From contig NC_045138.2 of the NCBI RefSeq assembly GCF_008831285.2, positions 27,251,934-27,315,933 of the forward strand: DNA of 64,000 nucleotides. The letters run 5' to 3'. The notes beneath the pieces were generated by a model. That model was not told the DNA's origin. It searched no databases and saw only the letters and a program-made list of their open reading frames with translations. Source of the DNA: Nymphaea colorata. Taxonomy: Eukaryota; Streptophyta; Magnoliopsida; Nymphaeales; Nymphaeaceae. A program made the position numbers and the translations under genes. Below, one piece after another: positions 1-12,389 of this stretch. Numbering within the stretch: position 1 is the first letter of the stretch; each line of letters starts with the position of its first letter.

Positions 1-727
1 TTTCCAGTAAGTGGCCTTCGGAAAATCATCAAAATAAGCTCCATATTTTAGACTGTATAGCACGGTAACACTAAAAAATATGAACTCTACATGCATAGCC
101 ACATACAAAACATATCTCAATATCAGGTAACTGACTGTGACAGCTCAATTGCACATCTTCACATATTCAAGGAGAAGAAGGTGAAGATGAAAGAAACACA
201 ATGTGATGGAAAACATTAAAGTTGAAGATAAAAAAGATGCCAATCTTAGAAAAAAAAATGACAATTTTTTGCCAATACGTGAGGAAACAAATGGCAGCAA
301 TGATAGTTAAACCATCCTCAGTAGCTATTCACCAAAAGAACACTGGAGTAGAATTCAAAACGTTAAAAATGCAGGAACTATGAAGAAGAAAATTTCGAGT
401 ACAAGGACCATCTAGAAATAAGAAAAGGAATGACAACAAACTGTAAGACTTGAACACCTTCGAAAATTACTAGGATATCCCTGACCCAATGTTGGCCTCC
501 ACATTTTAGCCCAAAAGATCAGCATAAGACATTTTCCAGGCAGTCAAAAATCATAGCCGCTAACAATATGTTCATGCTCTTAAGATGCAAAACTTTAACC
601 TATACACACAAAGTGGCAACTGAATGCATGAGAGGTATCAGTATAAAGATCCATCCTTGAAGCTTTTTCCTTACACGTTCTTCCACAAAGATTAACATGA
701 ACATATAGAAAGATCTCAACTTCAAGA

Positions 728-1058
728 CTATGTCACAGTGGCACGTGGGATACACCGGTACTGGTATGGCGGTACGGCAGTGGTACGTTTGGATCAGTTC
801 CAGGTCGGAACTGATCCAAACCATTTTTTTTTATTTTCTCCTTACATTTTAACCATATTTTTGTTAGTTTATTTATGTTTTATGACATTATATGTAGAAA
901 CTATTAAAATTTGTCTTAATAATGTGTTATTTAATAACACACACACTCTTTTGTTTGTCATACCCCCGTACCAATATTTGCTAAAATTATCATACCCGTA
1001 ACCGTACCCGCTTCCTGATACTTGTACCCAAACCCATATCTGTACCTATGTGACATAG
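728..1058. mobile_element. MITE with 10-bp TIRs and 8-bp TSD, in a DGAT1 intron
   Basis: A 331-bp element bounded by perfect 10-bp inverted repeats (CTATGTCACA / TGTGACATAG). It is flanked on both sides by the direct repeat CTTCAAGA (720-727 and 1059-1066), an 8-bp target-site duplication. It contains a perfect 15-bp stem, 5-nt loop hairpin (arms 787-801 and 807-821, arm GTTTGGATCAGTTCC) and GTACC-rich subterminal sequence. No coding capacity. The 8-bp TSD suggests a hAT-like mobiliser. A related copy is at 56512-56802. Confidence 0.8.
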
Positions 1059-1243
1059 CTTCAAGAAAGTAACAGGAAAGATTATGACAAATAAAAGGGC
1101 AAAAGAACAAAAGAAAGGAATCATCAAATATGCTTATTCCATTGAAAGAATGCAATTTAAGGTACACATTAAAGTATTTCTTAGAACACTGATAGTAATG
1201 TACATCACTTGCAAGCTTGACATTGAAAATGGAGGAAGCGTAC

Positions 1244-4200
1244 CATATTCCACATTCTCCAATACTGACCACAGCAGCAGATCAAAGAACACCAAAAAAG
1301 AACTTATGTAAGAAAAAGCTTCAACTAAACCAGCTACATAAGCATCAAAGTATCATAACTAAGATTAAGCACAAAAACAATCAAGCACCTACCTCTTCCA
1401 CAGTCTTAGCATTCCACCAATCTTTGTAGAATTCACGATCACCAAAACGCAGAAGCTCCGCAAGTATATTTAACCTTCAAATAGTTCCAAATAACAGTAT
1501 TGACATGCCAACGCTTAGAACGACACTAACGGTCAAAGAGTCACATAATGTGTGTTCATGACAACATATAGCAGAACAGAAAGGGAAAACTGAGAACAAG
1601 AGAAAATGAACATAAAGTTTGAAAAAGCATGCAGTAAGTAGGTATATGTAATTTCATGGAATGATGGAAGCAATACATATCCCAACAGAAGAACATGGAA
1701 GCATGATCTATGCAGATCTTCACATCTAGGCAACTACTTTAAATAATTTGAAGCTAACACAGCATAGACAAAGCCAAATCAGGGTTATCGAAAGAGCCAT
1801 GGGGCAATGCTTCCCAGGAAAAATGCTTTGGGAGTGAGAAATGCAATGCTTCTAAACGGTCATTTCAACAAGCAAGGTCAGTTCCCATGAAATAGGAAGT
1901 GTGATTCCTTATAAAGGGAGCCTCTTTTCCTATTACACATTGGTTATATGTATAGTATTAAGTAGTATTCAGTATTCACAGCTATGTTGCTTAGACATGC
2001 CTTGGACACGCTGTTTCCAAAATGCAAAGTGTCTAAAAAATGGACACACAAAGCCTTTTTCAACACGTTTCTAAAAATAGACACTTATCATCTGAGAAGT
2101 GTCTGACACTTCTTAATACACCGACACGTTGCCCAACACCTCAGCATTTTGTAAAACCCTAACTCCATTCAATGGCTGGCCTTCGACACTCCATCCAAGG
2201 GTTCCAGCATCAGCCACCAGCCGGTTTCCAGCAGCACATAGCCAGAAGCAAAATTTGCTGGAAATTCACCAGTCGGAGAATCAGGCATGCTGTAAAACTG
2301 AAATGAACAAATTGTCATTTGTCAAATGCTTATTTAATTGACGAGTTGCTTTTGCCTCTTTTCTTATTCTTCTGGTCTTCTCTAACATCCATCCCCTCTC
2401 CTTCTTCCAGTCTTCCATCATCGACTCCTTTTTTTTGGGCCTCTTTCTTTCCCTCTATGCAGTGCCCTTCTCTCTCTCCCCTTTCTCTACCTTTGTCTCT
2501 CGCGGAACCTCACGGTTTTTATTGTCTTGTTGAAAACTGAAAAGCCTCTCATCAAGCTTAGAGATGCGGCTTTTTTAACATTTGTTGTATTATTTTTTAT
2601 TATTCTATTGTTCCACTGTATTAAAAATTTAAAAGTAAGACAAACAAACAACGAACACTGTTGCAACAGTGCTCTTTGTCTAGGCCCTGTTCCTTTCTTT
2701 TGTGTAATTTAGCAGGTCATCAAGAATCATATATGCACCTTATATGTTTCAAATTAGCATGATTCATTTTTGCTTGCAGAATTTACTATTTTCTTCTTTG
2801 TAAATTTTATATATATATATATATATATAGGAGCGGTGCTAAGATTTTTTTTAGGGGCGGGCCAAACGGTCCAACGAACTTATCCGGGTAAGGCCAAACA
2901 AAATCAGAATGCAAAAATACATTAGACAACTAAAAATTTTCAAATTTTTTAATGTAATTTTTTTTTTTCAGTTGGCTGAGGTGGGGCCACGGCCTAGGCA
3001 GCCCCCACCCCCCCCCCCTCCCTCCGCCCCTGTATATATATAGTCCAAGTGTCTAATTGTTTGGGGTTCACCGTGTCCATGCAACATAGATTCACAGGCA
3101 CGCAACGCAACTGTGTCCAAGTCAAATTTTAGTTCCCTTATACAAGTAACTTCAAGGAATTTTCTTTTGATCCCCTTTTCATTTTTGAGTTGCTTCCTTC
3201 TCCATTTCATGATTCATTTTTTGTTGCTTCATAATCTGCTCTGGCCTTCATTCTTGGCTTGCTTCTATCTTGTACGCGGCTTCCCACTTCCTAATTTTCT
3301 TTAAGCTACCTTCGTTCGTACTTCCAATTCCCATACCGATTTTTTGCTTCCACTTCCATAGTGATAACTTTGGCTCAGACTACAATCATGTCCAACTTTA
3401 TTGTCTTCACATGCCCCTTTTAACAATTTGGCTTGTCCAAGTCATTAATTGTTACACATAAAATATAAATCAATTATTTCTCAAGTTTCTTGGTAAGCAA
3501 AATAGAGGAAAATGTCCATAAGCTCACACCTTCATTTTGGGGTAAGAAATAGGCTACTGAATCTCAGACTCCATCATAGTAATGGCGCTCAGACTCCAAC
3601 CTCAAATTTGATGCTTGAGCATTGTTTTTTTATTATCAGCAAATAAAAGTTTCCAAGTCGTCTTCTATATAGATACATAATACATATACTCTTCTTTCAT
3701 TAGACAATACCTCAGGCCAAACTTATGCACCTAAAAAGCTCATTGAACTAACTTAACTGCCAAAGTGAACTGGGAAGAAATTGAATAATTGAGCTCAAGC
3801 TCACCACAAACAATGAAATGGTTTTTCTGTATAAATTCTACTCATAAACTACAAGGGTTACTTATTTGCCTAGAACAGCTTTATTATCATCCTTAAAGAA
3901 TAACAATTGGTATGATTAAAATACTTGAACAAGATAGCATTGATGGACATTTCATGCCCTTGTTTTTTTTCTTCTTCCCCGAGAACACCGAGAGTGATGA
4001 CGAAGTAGAAGACCTCATTATGCTAAGAAGCACTTTACCAGAATAAAATGTACCAGAACATCAGAGAAAATGAGTAATGGTTCACAAGGACCAGAGGTGT
4101 AGGCTGTTCCAATAAAGAGGTTTTTCCCTGAAACGCTTTTTTATATTCCTTCATTATAGCTGCACTGTGCATTTGCCTATAAGTTATGAACAAGTAATAA

Positions 4201-6739
4201 ACACAAAAGAAGACGTGCCCCTCACTTCCTGAGACCATGATGACATTGAGCCTGTCCAGATAGCCCACAAAAAATGAAGAAGGAGAACAGGTAAATGATC
4301 GATATCGAATAATCTAAATTTCTAATACATTAGAATTCCCCATAAAGAATCAACATAAACACTCATAAATTACCCAAAAAGAAGGAAGCATCAGTATTAA
4401 TTTGGCACAATAACCAAACATGTTCTTGACAGTGTTTGGTGGCTCTGTCGTAGATATCAACAAGACAAGGTACGCTAATATTTCAAACTAGTTACTGACT
4501 AACTACAACCATTTTCAAGTTGAGCAACAGTAAAGGAAAGAAATCAACAATCAGTTAGGAGGCTTATACATACCATAGGTGGAAAAAACAATAAAACATG
4601 CATAGCCAAACATACAAAGTTGGCACGGACAGCTTCAAGACCCTTTCCAGTGCATTCAAAAAATTCCCTTTCAAAGGATGCTGAGAGTTCTTAACAATGG
4701 GATTCATGTACTGCAAAAGTGGACAAGCAAAATTAATTTATTGGAAAATGGTTTGCAAAATTTAGCAATAATAATAGGAAATCAATGGAGAGGCTAAAAA
4801 AAAAAGAGCAACAGCTTACCTGTTCGATGATAAAGCCCATCACACCAGTAAAAATAACCAATTTAATAAGTTGACGAAGTACCCATCCCTTCCGAATGAA
4901 TGCAGTACGAGGATAGCTAAGCTATAGAAAGATGAGTCCTTCTTAGTGAGCTTATGAAATACAAGCTAATTTCTGATAAAAGTTCCGAAACCTAGAGAAC
5001 AGCATTAGTGATGGAAAGAAAGCAGTGGAGATATCCTAAAAAATCTTCCCTAGGTATGGATGAATAAATTGTTCTAAATATAGGAGCAGCTTCTAGATAG
5101 AACAAACCTATGTCCTGTCTTTGACAGATTAATTGACCCAAACGTGATCAATGGGTCACCACTATATGGGAATTACACTTTTGAACATGACAAATCAAGT
5201 TATTTGAAGGACAAAATTTTCTTCAAAAGATGTTCACAGACAAATAGACAAATGATCTTAAACTAACACCCTAAGGGAAACCTTTAAGGCCCTGCGATCG
5301 ATTACAAACAATTAATCTTCAAAGTCCAAGCCCTTCAGAACAAAATAAGATAACTACGTAAGAACAACGTACCTGATAACATAATGTTGGTGCTACCATG
5401 AAATATATCAAACTTCCTAGGTTGACATGATATGGAGATTCCAGCTTTGACAGGAAAGAAGATCCTTCGCCCTGTAAACAAAAAAGGAAAGCAGAAAACA
5501 ACTGTCAGATAAAAAACCTATAGTCTCACAGCTTTAATAAAACATAGCAAAGTAGTTGTACAGTAGATTACAAGTTACAACTTCCTATTGTTTACCATTT
5601 TTTTGTAGCAAAGAAAGAGTTTCAACAAGGCCACTTTTGAGTTCTCATTTAGCAATTCATAAAAAGGGTGTTCTGACATAAAACACCATAAGAAAGTGGA
5701 AAAGGTATAAGATAAGGACCAGAAGAAGGATTGGTGAAACTGCAGCCCAGAAATAAAATATGCTTAACTGAATGGAACAAAATGAAGTTTTGCCATGCTA
5801 TTCAAATTTCCATCAACTAATCAACGTATTCCTGAAGTTAAGAGTGTCTATTTTAAAAAATAAAAAATAAAAAAACTTGCAACTGATTAGCCTAATTCCT
5901 CAACAGAAGGTTTGGTACGACAAATAAAGAACAGGGATCATTCCTAGAAGATAGCCCCTGAAGAACTATGGACCGAATATCTCAAGCCATGTGCCTAACC
6001 AAAATTTTGTTCCAGAAACAAGGGAGCTTGTTTCTAATTTTTCTACTAAATAGCCTAGAAAAATCCTCCCACGTCAAGTCCAATTTTTGTCAAATGAGTT
6101 ATTTGACATTGCAAAGACGCTTTGTCACGACTCTATACTAAAGTTGGACAATTACATTAATGATGTATTACCTTCATTCTTTCCTCCAACATTATTTCCC
6201 TTAACAATATGTGGAGACCTGAGGATTTTTACATGATTCTCAGGTCGACAGAAAGACAAAGTGATTATCCTTATTACAGAATCCTATTTTTCTATGGAAT
6301 GTTTGCCAATCCCCTGAATAGTGGGGGGAATATTCCCTCCATGTAAAAGAGATGTTCTAACGTGCACCCATAACAGTCTGAAATTCTGAATTTTGTGTTA
6401 TCAGCTACCTATATCCTTAGACTGTGCCACCCTCAGATATGTCTGCTATGTTTGCTTCCCAGTGTTTTAATATGTTCTTCAAAAATCTAATTGCATATAT
6501 TAATCCAAAAGATATGATAATATGAGAATGGAAAAAACAACTTGAAATTCCGATGTCTAAATTGGATTTTATGACCTGAGAAATCTAAAACATTAGTTTT
6601 AAAAGCTTTTAGAATCTACTTTATATACATACGATATGCATTTTTTCTGTATGAGTCCGATAGATTTTTAACATTTTGCATTCATCCCTATGGTTGGACA
6701 ATGGAAAAAAATAGGACTGGTGGTGCTTGAGGGCTAGGA

Positions 6740-6809
<70 letters not shown>

Positions 6810-9800
6810 CTTATTGCTATTTTTCCCATAAAAACGTGCACAAGATTCTGTGGAAGTGTGGATGGTATACACAAATTAACAGTCCTTCCAAAAGGGGAAA
6901 CAAAGAAGGCAGCAACCATCATCAGTTGCCTCCCAGCACCTTAGAGATCAGAATGCACAGACACTCTCATTCACTGAAGGGATAAAATGTTACATCGATG
7001 CAAGTGAGTACGCAGCACAAAGTATATGCACATCATTGGGCATGGGATACAACCATTACCATCGTGGGTTAACGATATAGCCTTCAAAGTACATGAATAT
7101 ATAAAGGTGTATCTGATGCAACTAAAAGGAAATGTGTCAGTAGCAGGAAAGGAAACATATTGAGGTTAAGACAAGAGGCATAAACCAGTGCTTATGTACA
7201 GTTATTTGACATACACTTTTCCTGTCCTATTTCATTCAGCACAAACACATAAGAGAAAAAAATGCTTGAAATTTCAGTCAAGCTCATTCCATTTCCATAA
7301 TAATATTAAAAAGCAGGAAATCATGTCACCTTCTCCTTCAACCTGGTTAGAGTCCTTATGTCATAGTTTGTGTGTGCATAGGACACTAGCTTCAACCAAA
7401 TAATACTAGCACACATCATCAACGCAATGCCAGAGAGAACAGCAGAATCAAACCTGAATAGAATAGAACAACTCAGAGATCAAATTCGTCCAAAAAGAAC
7501 CATAAATGGTACAACGAAGAACAACTGCCCACACTTTTATGTACATGGATGCCTGTGCAGATAGCATAGGCACACAGATTACACTTTAAAGCAATAAGAT
7601 AGTAAAAATATGAACATTATATCTAGATAAAACTCTTGAAAGAAAATTCCAAATTACTATGAAATTAAAAACATCAATCAAAAACTATTTTGAAAAAAAA
7701 AGTAAAAGTAACTGTAATTGATGGAAAATTTTAAAATAAACAATGCAATAAATAAAGGAAATTACTAAATCTAACAGCATGATCAATTGTGCCCAACGCT
7801 GGTGTTACCGCATCCTAAAGCATCACAAGACATCTGACAATCCATATTATGCCCACAGTGGGATGGACCCAATAACTAACATGCTTGCACGACAACAAAA
7901 AACAACAAGAATGACCATCACCAAGTACAAACTTCAAGTAAGCTTGTATTCTAAAATGACATCAAACTAGGAGAATTGATCAGAGGATCAAACATGTCCA
8001 ACCATAATTTTTCATGAAAGAGGTACAGAACGATCTACCGAAATTTGCTGCTAAAGCATAAAATGATAATAGAATGGAAAATAACTATTTATACTCTAAA
8101 TAAATATGAAAAAGGATTCTTAAAAGTATGAGATTGCATCGAAACCAACATACTGGCAAGAAAAACAATGGTCAAGATGATCGTTTAATCTTTTAATTTT
8201 TAAATGTATATTTAAGCCTAATTTAACATAATCAAACCACAGTTACAGGACACAAGTACAACCAATTTCTGCAATTATTCTCAGAAACAGGAAAATAAGC
8301 AAAATAAATCTTTCCGAAAGGCAGATAGACCAACCTCAGTATCACAAAAACTGGATACATGATCACAGATGTTGTAATCACTATGTGAAGCAGAACAACA
8401 ACCTGCAAAAAATAACATTGGAAGCTCAGAGATACTTTATGTGTTAGCTTCACAACTAGACAAGAAACTAAGAATAGAAAAACTTAGAAATCACATAATC
8501 AGACCATCATAAAGCTGAAGTGCACAAAAAATTCAGCCATAATACAATCAAAACCACTAAACTATAAATGCTGCTAATTAACTTTATTCTAATAAGTTGA
8601 AATTCATTTTCATTAGTGATTCTTTTCGTAAATAGTCAATGGAGATAACTCCATATAACTAGTCTTACACCTATGGCACTACCACTACCCATATCGAACC
8701 TAATACTTAAACTGCACAGAAGCCTCAACCCAAAGGATCAACACAAAATTATACAGTAATCTTTTCCCAAGTCTTGAGACAGAAACCATTACATGCAATG
8801 ATCCAAAAGCTACATAAATTGTAGTCGAAGATACAGGATGCAATCAGCAGTAGGATTTTCCAATTTTGCAATCCTTCCAAAATACAATGTGGCTAGGTTC
8901 CATTCACCTGTACTTACTGGTTCAGAAATGAATTTATGTTGCACCAGCTTTTCAACCAGGAATGCACACAGAGAGAAAACTGGCAAGGTAAGACTGAACA
9001 AATACAAATATAGTTAGCCATATGGAAAAAGAAAAGATAAAATTAGCAAATACACTTAAACGAAAAGGAGGTTCAGAAATCATTACCAGCACATCAGAAG
9101 AGGCCAGTCGCTAAGATAAGTTGAACCAAACCAAAAACCTGAACTAATTAGCAACCCATACTGCAAATAGAAGCCAAGATGTTCATTCACCAAAATCTCA
9201 AGGGCAAACAAACATCTAAAGATCAAATCGGTAAAAGTAACATTGGAAGTTGTTTGTGCGAAGGTTGGGATCCAAATCGACCAAGCAAAAGGAAAAACAA
9301 TCCACCAAAAAGACCGTCCGACTTACCTTCATTATGTTTTCGATAATAAGCCTACTGTTCACGGCAACGAGAACAACGATGCAAAGGTTAAAGAGCCCAG
9401 CATGACTCTGCCAAAATAAAATTCTATTTAGAAGCCTTAAACATGTACGCCTGACTTACAAGGAAGACAGAAAGAAGAGGGGTGAAACAGGAGAGATGCA
9501 GGACATTAATCCTCTGTTTCAACAACATGAAACATATTTTCCTTCTTTCGTGTGGTTAGAACTTCGAACACCCTGCATGGCACAAAACCATCACACTCAC
9601 GCAATTGACTGATTCAGTAGATGAAATGTTACTTCTAGGACCCCAGAAACGTTTCTGTAAATGCACAATGTATCCAAGCCCACGAGAAAGAAACTCGCGA
9701 TCGCACCGACATTCGAGTGCTCAAACATGCATGCCACACCAATCAAACCAGCATATAAGCATTTAACCCACCGAATATTTCAAATATCTCGATAAGTTGG

Positions 9801-10499
9801 AAACTATGTTCTTTTCACTCTGAAACATCCGAATTTTCTGATGATCCAAGCCGCACCCCACCCGCCCAACTCAGAAAAGAAAAATATCAAAACAAAACAT
9901 CAAAAAAGAGACAAGTACCACGTCCTGAATCTCAAAACTTCACAAAAAGACAATCAAAACGACCTATGTTCATGACATACAAATTTCAAGAAACCTCCAA
10001 GACCGCAAGCAACAAAATATAAATCAGACTTTAGACAATCCAAAACCTCGCATCTCGCAATCATCAAGAATCAGTCCTGAACCCAAAACAAAACAAAAAC
10101 AAACAAAAAAACAAAAAGAACCAAGAGGCAAAATTAAAAATAAAGGACCGAACTCCGAGCTGTCCAACCGGGAAGAAAACCTGAAAAGAATACCTGTTTG
10201 AAGATCGCGTCAGAGCTGAGCGGGCTCTCCCTGATCCTCCGGTGAGCCGGGGCCGCCGCCCGCAACGCAAACTTCTCCGCAATCCCGGACAGGTCCTGTC
10301 CATGCTCGCCGGCATGACTCTCTTCCGCCGTGCAGCTGCCCCGGTTCCCCCTTCCGTTCATGTTCCGCTCCTCCACCGCGCCCTCCGATTCGGAAGCGGA
10401 CGCCCGCCTCCGTCGGAGCCTCATCGACGTCGAGTCGCCGCCACCATCATCTGCGTCACCTGTGAGAGTCTCGGGCTCTTCCGGTGCATCAGCAGCCAT
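1244..10499 (-). CDS. DGAT1: Diacylglycerol O-acyltransferase 1 (DGAT1), 3' end beyond left edge
   Basis: ER-membrane acyl-CoA:diacylglycerol acyltransferase of the MBOAT family, which catalyses the last step of triacylglycerol synthesis. Exons read on the minus strand: 10194-10499, 9327-9407, 9087-9160, 8918-8993, 8335-8402, 7330-7453, 5373-5471, 4820-4921, 4574-4710, 1393-1474 and 1244-1264. Every junction is GT-AG and the phases close to 390 codons. The start is the ATG at 10499, which opens a low-complexity acidic/Arg-rich N-terminus. Recognisable plant DGAT1 blocks are [18 protein letters not shown] at the end of exon 1, [45 protein letters not shown] and FYKDWWN (residues 371-377), then the 7-codon exon YWRMWNM. 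Many hydrophobic segments are visible. The region with the catalytic His is not present: exon 12 (expected PVHKWM) is not found in 1-1243 and must lie to the left. Intron 9 is about 3.1 kb and carries a repeat. Identity is very secure. Confidence 0.95.
2830..3032. mobile_element. G-rich-ended hAT-like element fragment, DGAT1 intron 9
   Basis: It begins GGAGCGGTGCTAAG and ends in a C-rich tract with CCTCCGCCCCTG, so the ends are roughly complementary. The core is AT-rich and next to a GTGGGGCC motif. Both flanks are TA repeats, so a TATATATA target-site duplication is possible but cannot be proved. Other pieces of the same family are at 16800-16865, 18305-18470, 52592-52790 and 60735-60860. 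Confidence 0.5.
6742..6805. repeat. (TA)n microsatellite
   Basis: About 64 bases of uninterrupted TA repeat in DGAT1 intron 6. It produces artefactual Ile-Tyr repeat reading frames and is not coding. Confidence 0.95.
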
Positions 10500-10660
10500 G
10501 GCTTCGACACAGAGAGTCGTGAGAGAGAGAGAGAGAGAGAGAGGTGTAGGCTCTCTGGTGGATTGATCGGCCGGCCTTCGCCCTCCGGCATTTTGAACGA
10601 CGACGTCACTCGGATTCGAGAGGTGATTGGGTCCCACATCTGGCGCTTTACCGCCACGTA
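10500..10660 (-). promoter_or_regulatory. DGAT1 5' leader with GA/TC microsatellite
   Basis: The sequence just upstream of the DGAT1 ATG carries an uninterrupted GA run (10521-10543 on the plus strand; a CT tract in the mRNA sense). It probably lies in the 5'UTR. CT-rich leaders are common in plant genes. No clear TATA box was identified. Confidence 0.4.
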
Positions 10661-11891
10661 GGACGCCGTTTCTAATTCACTTCACAAAATAACAGCGTTA
10701 TTCATTAAATATTAAGTCCCCGCCAATTTGCTGCCGCGTAGACAAGTCTACCTCTGATCCAGCATAGTTGAACCGATCCGGTATCCGGTTCAGTTCACAA
10801 TGCCAACCAAACTCTTATTTTATTTTCTTAGGCATCGTTTGATGCACACAAAAATTACTATGCATCAAAGAAATTTTTCCCTGTTCGTATTATTTTCTCG
10901 TGTAACATCAAACACATGAAACTTTACCATGTGTTTTGCATTGATTTTGGGAAAAATTTCCACGCAAAAAAATCAAACCTCTCTAGGTCCGACTTTTTTT
11001 CACTATAATTTTACCCTTCTTTGCATCAAAAGTTGCCTGCTTTCCGCTTCTCTATCTGCTTTTTCTACCATGCTTTAATTTACATGTTAATAATCTTTAT
11101 TTTGCTTTACAGCACAAAGAGTGACACCTCAATAATTTAAAAGGGTAAATGACCACCTATCAACCCCGATATTATTAGATTTACACCAATTAGTATCCTC
11201 AACACGACATAAATTTATGGTAGCATTTGTGGACAATTGGTTTTGCCGGACATCGTCGGCAAAATATAACCATATAAAATTATATTAATATATAAAGAAA
11301 GCTAGTACCCAAAGTAAAAGCACCAAGTCTGGTTTCCATCCCATCGGTTCTGTTTGCTTTGATCGGTTTCCAACAATGACAACCCAAGCTCCACAATCCG
11401 TATGACAAATATGTGCATATATATAAACTCGTAAATAACACCTTACCCTCTCTAATTTAACCAAGGCAACATATGAGGACACGCAATCTTTGAACCCTTT
11501 TTAGTATCGTATGATTATAAATAAAAATCAGATCTCGTTTTTTTTTTTAAGTAATCGTTTAGGAATTGTTGATTCCTTAGACGGCGAATGAACAAATCCG
11601 AGCATTATTTTGTTTCAAATTAGGAAACCGACAAGGTGACGCACCAAGCAGATACATAGCGTCGTTTAGCTTAATTTTTATAGGGGGTTGGTATAATGGG
11701 ACAGACATTGACTTAGGGGTGTTTGTTTGGTAACAAAAACACTAACATAATGAAACACTAGAATACAATGCATAGATATTCATTTACAAAGTCTTTTTAG
11801 GAGCAGTAGCGGAGCTACCAAGTAACTGGTGTGGGCCATTGACCATGCTAACCCATGAGATCTTCCGCTGTAATAGCGATGGACCTGGGTC
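10661..11891. other. Intergenic sequence upstream of DGAT1
   Basis: AT-rich and non-coding as far as can be seen. GGGGTGTTTGTTTGG preceded by TTA, near 11716, looks like one end of a PIF/Harbinger-type element. No matching second end was located. Confidence 0.4.
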
Positions 11892-12381
11892 TAGGGCTGA
11901 ACACGAGCCGAGTCGAGCCCGAGCTCGGTCAGCTCGAACTTGGCTCGACTAAGTAAGACACGAGTTCGACTCGGCTCGAGCTCAAATATAGCTCGACTAT
12001 CCTGGCTCGACCTCGACTCGATAGTCACTTGTCGAGCTCGAGCTCAACTCGATTAAGCTCGATAAGCTCGTTTACAGTCATCCATACTTGTTGAGCTCGA
12101 GCTCGACCGTGAGCTCGACTAAGGCTCAAATACGTGAGCTCGATTAAGGCCCGAATACGTGAGCTCGATTAAGGCTCGAACCGGTTTTTTTAAAACTGAT
12201 ATTTTAGTGACGAGCCGAGTCGAGCTTTAACGAGTCCACTTGAGTGAACTCGAACTCGACTCGATTAGTTAAACGAGTCGGCTCGTGAACTCGAACTCGA
12301 CTCGTTTAACTAATGAAGCAGCTTGAACTCGCTTACGAGTCCAGCTAAAACGAGTCGAGCTCGACTCGTTGTGCACCCCTG
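11892..12381. mobile_element. Non-autonomous hAT element (MITE), intact TSD
   Basis: A 490-bp element. It starts TAGGGCTGAACACGAGCC and its other end, reverse-complemented, starts CAGGGGTGCACAACGAG, so the terminal inverted repeats are imperfect with the hAT-like start (T/C)AGGG(G/C)TG. The octamer CCTGGGTC flanks both sides (11884-11891 and 12382-12389), the 8-bp TSD typical of hAT transposons. The interior is an unusual dense array of GAGCTCGA/CTCGACTCG motifs with strong self-complementarity. No coding capacity. Confidence 0.85.
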
Positions 12382-12389
12382 CCTGGGTC

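Noticed and set aside
4035-4268. 77-codon minus-strand frame, first thought to be a DGAT1 exon
   Set aside because: It does not match the DGAT1 sequence expected after exon 9; the correct next exon is at 1393-1474.
6621-6922. Frames with long Ile-Tyr repeats
   Set aside because: Translation of the TA microsatellite at 6742-6805.
10242-10661. Plus-strand open frame over DGAT1 exon 1
   Set aside because: It is antisense to the confidently identified N-terminal DGAT1 exon, and its GA-repeat-derived residues (RERERERER) mark it as a shadow frame.
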